From: Ectobacillus funiculus
Lineage (GTDB): Bacteria > Bacillota > Bacilli > Bacillales > Bacillaceae_G
Direction: 5' to 3' (one strand)
Length of the DNA stretch: 64,000 bases
Assembly (NCBI RefSeq): GCF_042429435.1
Contig: NZ_JBHMAF010000020.1
Below are positions 33,576 to 40,621 of this stretch, piece by piece. The stretch's first letter is position 1, and each line of letters starts with the position of its first letter. A program made the translations under genes and the position numbers. The notes beneath the pieces were generated by a model. It made no database searches, had not been told where the DNA came from, and worked only from the letters and a program-made list of their open reading frames with translations.

Positions 33576-35165
33576 TTACATGACTTTTAACAGTTCTATT
33601 TTTTGTTTACATGTCAGTTCTTTATTGATATGTTTTGATAAACTCACCCAGCGACTAAAACGTGTTTTAGATGTATCCCACTTTTTCGGATACGATAACG
33701 TTTCTACACCTTTGAAGGAGAGCGTTTTGAAGTAAAATGCCTTCCTTGCAATCAAACAAGCTGCTGATTCATGAGAAGACATACCATATCGTTTCATAAA
33801 TTTCATCATACCCATTTGGCTTGTATAGGCAGGATTTACTGGAATCAATTTGATTCCAGCAACTTTGCATTTGCTTTCCATAAGTTCTTTGTATGCAGTG
33901 TAAGCAAATCCTGAAAGCATACGAGCGTAACGTTTTGAACGTTCTCCTAGAGAAGCTTTCCTTTGTTTAAAACTTAATTTTTCTATGACAATCGGTTTTT
34001 GTCTTTCTTTCGCAAGTTCCACGACAACTTTCAAAGCATCACTGATGCTTGCTTTGATTTGTCCACTGCTACGATCATACATTTTGGTTGAAATGGAAAA
34101 CCAATGAACAGGATTTCCATTTCGATCGATTTCACAAACGGATACGCGGTCTGCATTGAAATCTACACCTATATAGCCATACCGTTCCAATGTAATCCAT
34201 TTAGGTGTGTCCTGATTGACAGTAGCACATACATACCATTTGTTATCTTGCTGTATAAAACGATAGGTAAGTGCTGAATGAACCGTTCCTTTTTTCTTAA
34301 TAGAGCTTCCTTTTATCATTTCATGTTGTCCTCGGTTAAAAGAAACATGTTGAAATACAAGGTGTTTGCATACGTTCTTCTTTTTCTTGAGAGAATCATC
34401 ATGGGATAACAAATCCTGTTGCATCACGGGAGGAAGAGTCAGTTGAAGTTGATATTCCGTTGGAGTTTCTTGTCTGTCTTTTTTCATCGGTTGAAATTGA
34501 CAATTTTGGTTCCCGTATGTTTCATCAGAAGAACCCACGATTATAAATTGAGAGGAACGTTGTTTTCTCCAATCACACTTCCATTGTTTGATATGATAAT
34601 ATCCATTTTGAGCAAGATGAAACTGTTTGTGAAATAGCACTTTTGAACCAAAGCAAATGCGAATTTTATGATGTTTTATATCTTGTTGTAGCTGTTCCAA
34701 CTTTCTTTTTAAAGAAGCAAATTTTCTTTTTTTATGATGAAGAATACACTTCACATTTCTATATTGTTTGACTAACGTTCTAAAACTCGGATGTGTTTGC
34801 TTTATTTTTACTAATTTTTTGTGCAGATTTTCTTTCTTCTTTTGTTTTGTCTTAATTGTCTTTTCTATAGATTGCATTTTGATTTCTAACTCTTCCATAC
34901 GTAATTCTCGAAGGGACGCTGCAGATTTTGTTTTTCCTTCTACTTGCATACGAACAGAATTGAATTGTCGGGCATTGATTCCGTATTTTGTTTGATATTC
35001 TTTTTTGACTTTGTTGACACTTCGCTTGTGAATCGAAAGGTCAACAAAGAGTCTACGCTCGATACGACCAAATAATTCAGCTATTTCTTGAAGAAATTGA
35101 AAGGCAGTTTTATTCCCGAAAACGGAATCGTTCCACAATCTCGTTTGATAGGTATGGATCATCAT
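33576..35165 (-). CDS. TnpB-related protein of IS200/IS605-type elements (atypical RuvC, no zinc ribbon)
   Basis: 529-residue TnpB-related protein. The N-terminal part is basic with a long coiled-coil-like region (about residues 80-165). The RuvC-like core has the first aspartate in YIGVDFNADRVSV (Asp335) and the glutamate in PIVIEKLSF (Glu395). In canonical TnpB a CxxC...CxxC zinc ribbon and a D-x-N-A-A motif follow; here VNPAYTSQMG runs straight into MKRYGMSSHESAACLIARKA, with no cysteine pairs and His465-Glu466 where the aspartate is expected. No TnpA gene is nearby. It starts with ATG after AAAGGACGGG. Normal TnpB is an RNA-guided nuclease; whether this branch cuts DNA is not established by the sequence. 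Confidence 0.85.
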   Translation of the reverse strand: MMIHTYQTRLWNDSVFGNKTAFQFLQEIAELFGRIERRLFVDLSIHKRSVNKVKKEYQTKYGINARQFNSVRMQVEGKTKSAASLRELRMEELEIKMQSIEKTIKTKQKKKENLHKKLVKIKQTHPSFRTLVKQYRNVKCILHHKKRKFASLKRKLEQLQQDIKHHKIRICFGSKVLFHKQFHLAQNGYYHIKQWKCDWRKQRSSQFIIVGSSDETYGNQNCQFQPMKKDRQETPTEYQLQLTLPPVMQQDLLSHDDSLKKKKNVCKHLVFQHVSFNRGQHEMIKGSSIKKKGTVHSALTYRFIQQDNKWYVCATVNQDTPKWITLERYGYIGVDFNADRVSVCEIDRNGNPVHWFSISTKMYDRSSGQIKASISDALKVVVELAKERQKPIVIEKLSFKQRKASLGERSKRYARMLSGFAYTAYKELMESKCKVAGIKLIPVNPAYTSQMGMMKFMKRYGMSSHESAACLIARKAFYFKTLSFKGVETLSYPKKWDTSKTRFSRWVSLSKHINKELTCKQKIELLKVM

Positions 35166-35255
35166 AATCCCGTCCTTTTCTCATAAAATAGCCACATTTC
35201 GAACTAGTGTTCTTTTTTTATTTTAACTAAAAAAGCTATGTATGTCTATATTTAA

Positions 35256-35426
35256 TTACCAAATAAGGGGTTTTTTAGAAACCCCTAGTGCAATGTGAGC
35301 GAGTCCGAATCCAAATACAGTGTTTGCAACCATAGGGCTTATGTTCCGATTTTGTTTCAGCGCATAACCAGTAGCAGAAACGGCTGTACCTAATACAGTT
35401 GGAATTAAACCTTCTCGAATGTTCAA
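35256..35426 (-). CDS. Small hydrophobic protein of unknown function (56 aa)
   Basis: 56-residue protein starting with TTG six bases after AAGGGGGA. It has two hydrophobic, alanine/glycine-rich stretches (LIPTVLGTAVSATGYAL and VANTVFGFGLAHIALGV) joined by KQNRNISPM, so probably a small membrane protein. I know no function for it. A longer in-frame form (to 35513) has no ribosome binding site. The last codons form a hairpin, AGGGGTTT with AAACCCCT. Confidence 0.6.
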   Translation of the reverse strand: MNIREGLIPTVLGTAVSATGYALKQNRNISPMVANTVFGFGLAHIALGVSKKPLIW

Positions 35427-35628
35427 GGCAGTTCCCCCTTCATCGCACTTAATAAATATATGGCACCCATGTTTAAGTACCAAAGTTAGTTTTTGCTTAC
35501 TGCTCAAAAACATGAGTGTTTGTTATTGGCATCGGTTTTTCAATGCTTATATAGATAAAATTGGAAATATCGGTGAGCAGAGAGCAGGAAATAATAAAAG
35601 CGATGACTTTGAAAGGAAGGAATGCTAT

Positions 35629-36303
35629 ATGTCGTTAGAATGGTTTGACCGAGTTACTGGAGAGTTGCAAGATTATTTGGAATCCATTTGTGATAAGTAC
35701 GATCAAGTTGGTCATATGACAATCGACAGAGGTGCCAAACATCCGCGAATTGAGTTTTTTGTTGAGATGGAGGATAACGAGCGTGACTATTTTTGCACCC
35801 TTTTCTTCGATCCATATAATGAAGAATTCTATATGGAGTCATTAGACATAGAGTTTGATCAAACGTCTAGAACGATTTTCAAAGATATTGAAGACATTGT
35901 TGATGCTGTTCATGAGAGTTTTCATCAGTATGTAAGCGAGGATATAGATCTAGACGAAGATGAGTATATGATTATGGAAGATGATGAAAACGACTTAGAT
36001 GATGATACGGACACGTACGAGGAAATAGATGCCGAGATGTATGAGGAAATTGACGTGAGGTGGACAACCCCTGAGGTAATTGCTTATGCTCATGAAGATG
36101 ATGTAGAGATTACGTATCAATTTGGGATCGTAGAGGAAACAGGGGATGGAGTACTCCGCCGTGTAAATCGTTTAATAACATCTGACCGCGAGTTAATTGA
36201 GGATGAAACGAATTTTGTTTTCAGCAAAGAAGAGGCGAGCACGATTATTGCGATGATTGCGAGTCATATGGACTCTTTAAGCGAAATGGATTATGAACAC
36301 TAG
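35629..36303 (+). CDS. Acidic protein of unknown function (224 aa)
   Basis: 224-residue soluble, very acidic protein. A central run (about residues 103-140) is dominated by Asp and Glu with interspersed Tyr/Met. The flanking parts look folded (EWFDRVTGELQDYLE at the start; FVFSKEEASTIIAMIASHMD at the end). No motif recognised. The start ATG follows GAAAGGAAGG; a 70-residue longer frame upstream has no site. It is closed by a strong terminator. Confidence 0.75.
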   Translation: MSLEWFDRVTGELQDYLESICDKYDQVGHMTIDRGAKHPRIEFFVEMEDNERDYFCTLFFDPYNEEFYMESLDIEFDQTSRTIFKDIEDIVDAVHESFHQYVSEDIDLDEDEYMIMEDDENDLDDDTDTYEEIDAEMYEEIDVRWTTPEVIAYAHEDDVEITYQFGIVEETGDGVLRRVNRLITSDRELIEDETNFVFSKEEASTIIAMIASHMDSLSEMDYEH

Positions 36304-36339
36304 ATGAAAAGGAAGCTTTAATAAACAAGTCGGTATTTT

Positions 36340-36366
36340 GGACCTTCATTTGAAGGTCCTTTTTTC
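36340..36366 (+). terminator. Terminator after the acidic protein gene
   Basis: A perfect GGACCTTCA / TGAAGGTCC stem with a two-base loop is followed by TTTTTT. Confidence 0.93.
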
Positions 36367-36440
36367 GTATTCACTAGTATTTGAGTAAACGTATCAAAAT
36401 CAACGTATTGGCAGAGCATTGCAAGTCTTAAGCTTTTTCA

Positions 36441-36980
36441 CTACTTCAATTTAGTAATTGGAAGATGGAAGTAAAAGACTAAAAAAGCAGTGCCTACAAA
36501 ACAAAGCAGCCATGCCCACAGAGGTCTGGTATGATGGATACGGAACCCGATAAACATAAACACCCAAACAACAATCGACCACCAAATATTCCAACCGTTG
36601 TGATAAGTTGTTATCTTCGTACATACAAACATCCATTCAATTAAAGAAAATACTACGACCCAAGAGATAAGATAAGTTAACTGCCTGGGCAGTCGCGAGT
36701 TGTAAGGATATCGTGAAAGGTATAGTAATACAATGGCGGGGTAGTTTAGAAATTTTATAAAAATATCAGCTAGTACATGATTGGGAATGAATAATGTTTT
36801 TTCGAAATGCCAAAGTGAATGATTATAGGTGAGTATGGTGATGAGAAAGTTCACAATTACTGTAAATAGTATAGTCGGGTAGTATTTTCTCCAATCTCTC
36901 CAATCACCGAAACGCCAAGCTGCAAATATGGTTAAGAACGCAACTACTAGCGTCATATAGGAACCAATTATATGTAACAC
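36441..36980 (-). CDS. CBO0543-like integral membrane protein
   Basis: 179-residue membrane protein with about five hydrophobic segments and short charged loops (FGDWRDWRKYYP, KFLNYPAIVLLYLSRYP). The pattern resembles the CBO0543 family of spore formers, whose role is unknown. I use GTG 36980 because GGAGG lies seven bases upstream; the open frame extends six codons further to another GTG without a site. Isolated gene on the minus strand. Confidence 0.7.
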   Translation of the reverse strand: MLHIIGSYMTLVVAFLTIFAAWRFGDWRDWRKYYPTILFTVIVNFLITILTYNHSLWHFEKTLFIPNHVLADIFIKFLNYPAIVLLYLSRYPYNSRLPRQLTYLISWVVVFSLIEWMFVCTKITTYHNGWNIWWSIVVWVFMFIGFRIHHTRPLWAWLLCFVGTAFLVFYFHLPITKLK

Positions 36981-37228
36981 TAACTGTCCTCCAGTCACAT
37001 AACTATTTTTGAATTAGTATTTACAAACATTAACATGTTTTATAAGGCTAAGCGTCTCAGTAGAGTGTGATTTAGTTTTAAAATTAAGAATGCTCCTTTT
37101 TTGCTAACGGCGCTTCTAATAATGAATGATTATGGTAAACTGACATGTATGAAATATGCATCATTTTTAACCTATATTTGTAAAATCAAATAGGGATACA
37201 CTTAAGATAAGAAATATGATGTTAAGAA

Positions 37229-38059
37229 TTGAGGGTGATTAAAATCAAAAATAAATTTTCAATTGGAGAAATGTCAAAACTGCATAATACTACAATTAAA
37301 ACTCTGAGATATTATGATGAAATTGGGTTGTTGAAGCCGATTCAAATTGATGAAAATAACGGATATAGATACTATTCAACGGAACAATTTGAACAACTGA
37401 ACACGATTAACTATTTAAAGGATTTAGGCTTTTCTTTAGGAGAAATAAAAGTACATTTAGAACATAGAAATATTGATGATTTTTTAGAATTGTTAGAGAA
37501 ACAAAAAGAATTAACGGAAAATAAAATTAGAGAATTACAAAGAATCAACAACAGATTTCAAAGTCGAATTGAAGACATTCAGCATGCAAGGAGAATTCGA
37601 GAGTTAGGGATTGCCATCATCAAGGATATTAAAGAAAGGAAAATAGCACGGTTATTAGAAACAATCAGCTCAGAACCAGAGCTGGAGATTTCCTTGCGGA
37701 GACTAGAAAATATGTCTAACATGCATTCTTCTGTATTTATTGGAGGAGTAGGACTAACCATTGATAGCCGTCAGATAAAAAATGAAAAGTTTGATGAATA
37801 TAACTCAATATTTATTTTAGTGGATAAAGATGACATCCGAAATGAATTTGTAACAACTCTTCCACAGGGGAAATATGCTTGTATTTATTATAGAGGAAAT
37901 CATAGTGATTCCCCGGAGTATTACAAAATCTTATTAAGTTACATAAAAGAAAATGGTCTTCAAATTATTGGAGACTCAATAGAAAGAACGATAATTGACG
38001 ATTATATTTCAAAAAATAAAGAAGATTATCTTACCGAATTACAAATACCAGTAATCTAA
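37229..38059 (+). CDS. MerR-family transcription regulator with effector-binding domain
   Basis: 276-residue regulator. The N-terminal MerR winged helix is clear (FSIGEMSKLHNTTIKTLRYY then DEIGLLKP, NGYRYYS), a coiled-coil dimer helix follows (about residues 85-125), and the C-terminal part (about 130-276) resembles the GyrI-like/BmrR effector-binding fold. The start is uncertain: TTG 37229 is used here; GTG 37235 is possible and neither has a well-placed ribosome binding site. It stands directly upstream of a LysE-type exporter, so it probably controls export of a small molecule. Confidence 0.82.
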   Translation: MRVIKIKNKFSIGEMSKLHNTTIKTLRYYDEIGLLKPIQIDENNGYRYYSTEQFEQLNTINYLKDLGFSLGEIKVHLEHRNIDDFLELLEKQKELTENKIRELQRINNRFQSRIEDIQHARRIRELGIAIIKDIKERKIARLLETISSEPELEISLRRLENMSNMHSSVFIGGVGLTIDSRQIKNEKFDEYNSIFILVDKDDIRNEFVTTLPQGKYACIYYRGNHSDSPEYYKILLSYIKENGLQIIGDSIERTIIDDYISKNKEDYLTELQIPVI

Positions 38060-38062
38060 TTG

Positions 38063-38092
38063 ACCCTCCCCTTACAGGAGGGTTTATATTTA
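38063..38092 (+). terminator. Weak terminator between merR-like and lysE-like genes
   Basis: ACCCTCC pairs with GGAGGGT around a short loop, followed by a T-rich but interrupted tail. Read-through into the exporter gene is likely. Confidence 0.55.
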
Positions 38093-38125
38093 TTTGTAAA
38101 GGAAAAATTGAAAGGAGTTCTCTAA

Positions 38126-38752
38126 ATGTTTGACGCAGCAACAATATTATTATTTATCGGCACATCCATTATCCTAATTGTGATTCCTGGACCAGACCTG
38201 ATTTTTACGATTACACAAGGAATGACAAATGGAAGAAAAGCTGGGATTGTCACCGCAATGGGATTAAGTTTAGGAAATATCGTACACACTTTAGCAGCAG
38301 CACTCGGTCTGTCGCTTATTATTAAAACTTCGGCGGTAGTATTTACTATCTTTAAATCGTTAGGAGCAATTTATTTGTTTTATCTTGCTTTCCAAGCGAT
38401 AAAACATAGGAAAGAAGCGATTCATCTTCATTCTGAAAGCAACAACGAGTCAAAAGATCTTTTTCTCAGAGGATTATTAATGAATATTTTGAATCCAAAA
38501 GTAGCGATTTTTTATCTCACCTTTCTGCCTCAATTTATAAACTATAAATTATCCAATGTTCCCTTGCAGATGTGTATGTTGGGATTGATTTTTATTGTTT
38601 TAACTGCGATTATATTTAGCTTATTAGGATACTTTGCAGGAAGTTTTCGTGACCGATTATTACAAAATCCACGTTTTAGCGAATACATGAATATGACAGC
38701 CGCAGTTATCTTTATTGGATTGGGAGCAAAGCTTATCACAACTGACATATAA
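38126..38752 (+). CDS. LysE/RhtB-family amino-acid or metabolite exporter
   Basis: 208-residue membrane protein with about six hydrophobic segments. The family signature is in the first third (IPGPDLIFTITQGMTNGRKA then GLSLGNIVHTLAAALGL), and LLMNILNPKVAIFYLTFLPQF marks the fourth segment. These proteins export amino acids such as lysine, homoserine, threonine or leucine. The substrate is not readable. ATG after AAAGGAG. Probably controlled by the adjacent MerR regulator. Confidence 0.9.
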   Translation: MFDAATILLFIGTSIILIVIPGPDLIFTITQGMTNGRKAGIVTAMGLSLGNIVHTLAAALGLSLIIKTSAVVFTIFKSLGAIYLFYLAFQAIKHRKEAIHLHSESNNESKDLFLRGLLMNILNPKVAIFYLTFLPQFINYKLSNVPLQMCMLGLIFIVLTAIIFSLLGYFAGSFRDRLLQNPRFSEYMNMTAAVIFIGLGAKLITTDI

Positions 38753-38810
38753 TGAATCATTTTCAGATGTATGACAGCCGACCATGTGATGCATTATATT
38801 TGTAATTGGT

Positions 38811-38846
38811 AAATACCTTGAGGGATGTCTCTTAAGGTATTTTTGT
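38811..38846 (+). terminator. Terminator after the exporter gene
   Basis: AATACCTTGAG pairs with CTCTTAAGGTATT (two-base bulge) and is followed by TTTTGTTT. Confidence 0.7.
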
Positions 38847-38948
38847 TTAAGGGGAATTCGCTAATCACCTTAATTATAGACAAGCATACAATTTACGCTT
38901 GTGAAGAGGGAAAGCTATATCTACATAACAAGAAAGGAGAGATGATGA

Positions 38949-39143
38949 ATGGAGCAGGGAAACGAGTATACAATTGTCGGTACGGATATAAAAGAAGTGA
39001 AGCGTCTCAATGCCCAGTCCGGTCTTAGTTATAAGCAGGTAAAGGAATTGTTAGCCCAAACTGGAGGGCGCGGAACGGCAGTTTACAGCAATACAAATAT
39101 GGAAGAAGTTAGAGAACACTTGGAACCGAAGAGCAGACACTAG
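38949..39143 (+). CDS. Small protein with gamma-SASP-like repeats (64 aa)
   Basis: 64-residue protein. Its two halves recall gamma-type small acid-soluble spore proteins: TDIKEVKRLNAQS near the N-terminus and GRGTAVYSNTNMEEVREH near the C-terminus match the SspE pattern of T-[D/N]-x3-V-[K/R] and G-x-GT-x3-S-x-TN. It is far shorter and less Gln-rich than SspE, so the assignment is tentative. ATG follows AAAGGAGAG with good spacing. An intergenic stretch of 513 bp follows. Confidence 0.6.
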   Translation: MEQGNEYTIVGTDIKEVKRLNAQSGLSYKQVKELLAQTGGRGTAVYSNTNMEEVREHLEPKSRH

Positions 39144-39197
39144 AGAAGTTTCGAAAACCATTTTCTTATGATGGCTTATTAATTAAATGTTAGAGCG

Positions 39198-39280
39198 GAA
39201 GAGTTGTCTTACTTCAATTGGCTGATTATAGAGTGCTTGGTCCGTTGAAGTAAACACTCTTCGGTTCAAGAGTTGTTTTT
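39198..39280 (+). other. Long hairpin overlapping an alternative terminator-like stem
   Basis: Bases 39198-39221 pair with 39242-39262 in a stem of about 21 pairs with three single-base bulges. The 3' arm end (ACTCTT, 39256-39261) can instead pair with AAGAGT (39268-39273), followed by TGTTTTT. The two pairings exclude each other, as in attenuators. It may simply be the terminator of the small gene at 38949. Confidence 0.55.
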
Positions 39281-39440
39281 GAGGAAGTGATCCGGTGTGA
39301 TGGGAACTTATTTTTTGTAACCATTAAATATCTTATTATTTTTATATTAAAAATAATAAAATTTATAAACTTGTGTCGTATATAAGAAGATACGCCCCTT
39401 AATAAAAATACTTATATCAAAATTACCTTGAGATTAAGAA

Positions 39441-39548
39441 ATGATGGATAAAGAGCTTGGCAATAGGGAGATTTGGCAAGAATGTGAAAAAATAATGGAT
39501 GGTTTATGTCAAAAATACAGAGAATTTATGAACTCTATTTTATTGTGA
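39441..39548 (+). CDS. Possible small ORF (35 aa) upstream of qoxA
   Basis: An ORF of 35 codons starting ATG ATG and rich in charged residues, with two cysteines (KELGNREIWQECEKIMDGL). The codon use looks coding and it would form one amphipathic helix, but the ribosome binding site is weak and it ends inside the Fnr-like palindrome. It is the only ORF I see in this 513-bp gap. Confidence 0.25.
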   Translation: MMDKELGNREIWQECEKIMDGLCQKYREFMNSILL

Positions 39549-39559
39549 CATACGTCACA
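39544..39559 (+). promoter_or_regulatory. Perfect TGTGA-N6-TCACA palindrome (Fnr/Crp-type site) at the qox promoter
   Basis: TGTGACATACGTCACA matches the B. subtilis Fnr consensus exactly. A TATGAT -10 element lies at 39582-39587. With transcription starting near 39594, the palindrome is centred about 42 bases upstream, the position used by class II activators. No good -35 hexamer is present, as expected for an activator-dependent promoter. Confidence 0.65.
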
Positions 39560-39656
39560 GACGAATTAAACCTCCAAACACTATGATTACCTTGATAAGA
39601 GGAATAATACAAAAATATCAAAACTGAAAACTGTGTTTTGAAAGGAGATGCACTAA

Positions 39657-40592
39657 GTGAAAAATCGAAAGCTGTTTCATTTTTTTAAGCTTTCCCTTTT
39701 GGTGGTAATATCTGCCATAGTATTATCCGGATGCGATGAGCGCTATATCGTTCTTAAACCGCAGGGTCCGGTTGCACAACAGGAATATGACTTAATCGTC
39801 TTATCTACTATTCTTTGTGCCATAGTTATCATACCTGTTTTAGCAATCTTTATCTATATCGTGTACCGGTATAGAGACAAGCCTGGTAACAAAGCTCCCT
39901 ATACACCAAATTGGGACGACAGCAAAATACTTGAAATTGTGTGGTGGGGTATTCCAATTCTTATTATTGGTATTCTTGGTTTTTATACAGCAAAAACAAC
40001 TTATGCACTGCAAAAGCCAACTAGCAATGTTAAACCTATTACAATTCAAGTCACTTCCCTAGATTGGAAATGGCTGTTCCAATACCCTGATCAGAATATT
40101 GCGACTGTCAACTATGCCGAAATTCCTGCAGGAGTACCTGTTCAGTTCGTACTAACATCTAGCTCTAATATGAACTCATTTTGGGTGCCGCAGTTAGGCG
40201 GGCAGATGTACACGATGCCTGGAATGGCTATGAAACTATGGCTGCAAGCTGACAAGACAGGAACATATTTTGGATCTGGTGCTAACTTTACTGGTGAAGG
40301 ATTTGCACATATGCAATTTCAAGTAGTTGCCAAATCACAATCAGAGTTTAACGTTTGGGCGAAGAAGGTGAAACAAACAGCGCCAGCTTTAACAAAAGAT
40401 GGCTATAACAAATTGGCGGAAAAAGGCCTGGCTGATAAAATGGACTACTCATCTTATCCGTCAAACTTGTTTAATGAGATTATTGATGCAAATGGTGGAA
40501 AGTATATGAAACACAACATGCAAGAAGATATGCAAGAAGACATGCAAGACATGAACCACGCTGATATGTCTGGCATGAAAATGGATAAATAA
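39657..40592 (+). CDS. qoxA: Quinol oxidase aa3 subunit II (QoxA)
   Basis: 311-residue subunit II of the cytochrome aa3-type menaquinol oxidase. It has a lipoprotein signal with lipobox VLSGC, two membrane helices (about residues 45-65 and 95-115), then a cupredoxin-like external domain (WKWLFQYPDQNIATVNYAEIP). The Cu-A cysteines of cytochrome c oxidases are absent, which fits a quinol oxidase. The C-terminus is Met/His/Asp-rich (HNMQEDMQEDMQDMNHADM), unusual and possibly copper-binding. It starts with GTG after AAAGGAG. Confidence 0.94.
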   Translation: MKNRKLFHFFKLSLLVVISAIVLSGCDERYIVLKPQGPVAQQEYDLIVLSTILCAIVIIPVLAIFIYIVYRYRDKPGNKAPYTPNWDDSKILEIVWWGIPILIIGILGFYTAKTTYALQKPTSNVKPITIQVTSLDWKWLFQYPDQNIATVNYAEIPAGVPVQFVLTSSSNMNSFWVPQLGGQMYTMPGMAMKLWLQADKTGTYFGSGANFTGEGFAHMQFQVVAKSQSEFNVWAKKVKQTAPALTKDGYNKLAEKGLADKMDYSSYPSNLFNEIIDANGGKYMKHNMQEDMQEDMQDMNHADMSGMKMDK

Positions 40593-40621
40593 ACAAAGAC
40601 GATGGAAGGAGGAAACATCAA

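Noticed and set aside
38902..38930. Possible sigma-G promoter (TGAAGA, 16 bases, CATAACA) before the SASP-like gene
   Set aside because: Spacing is short and the start would fall on the ribosome binding site.
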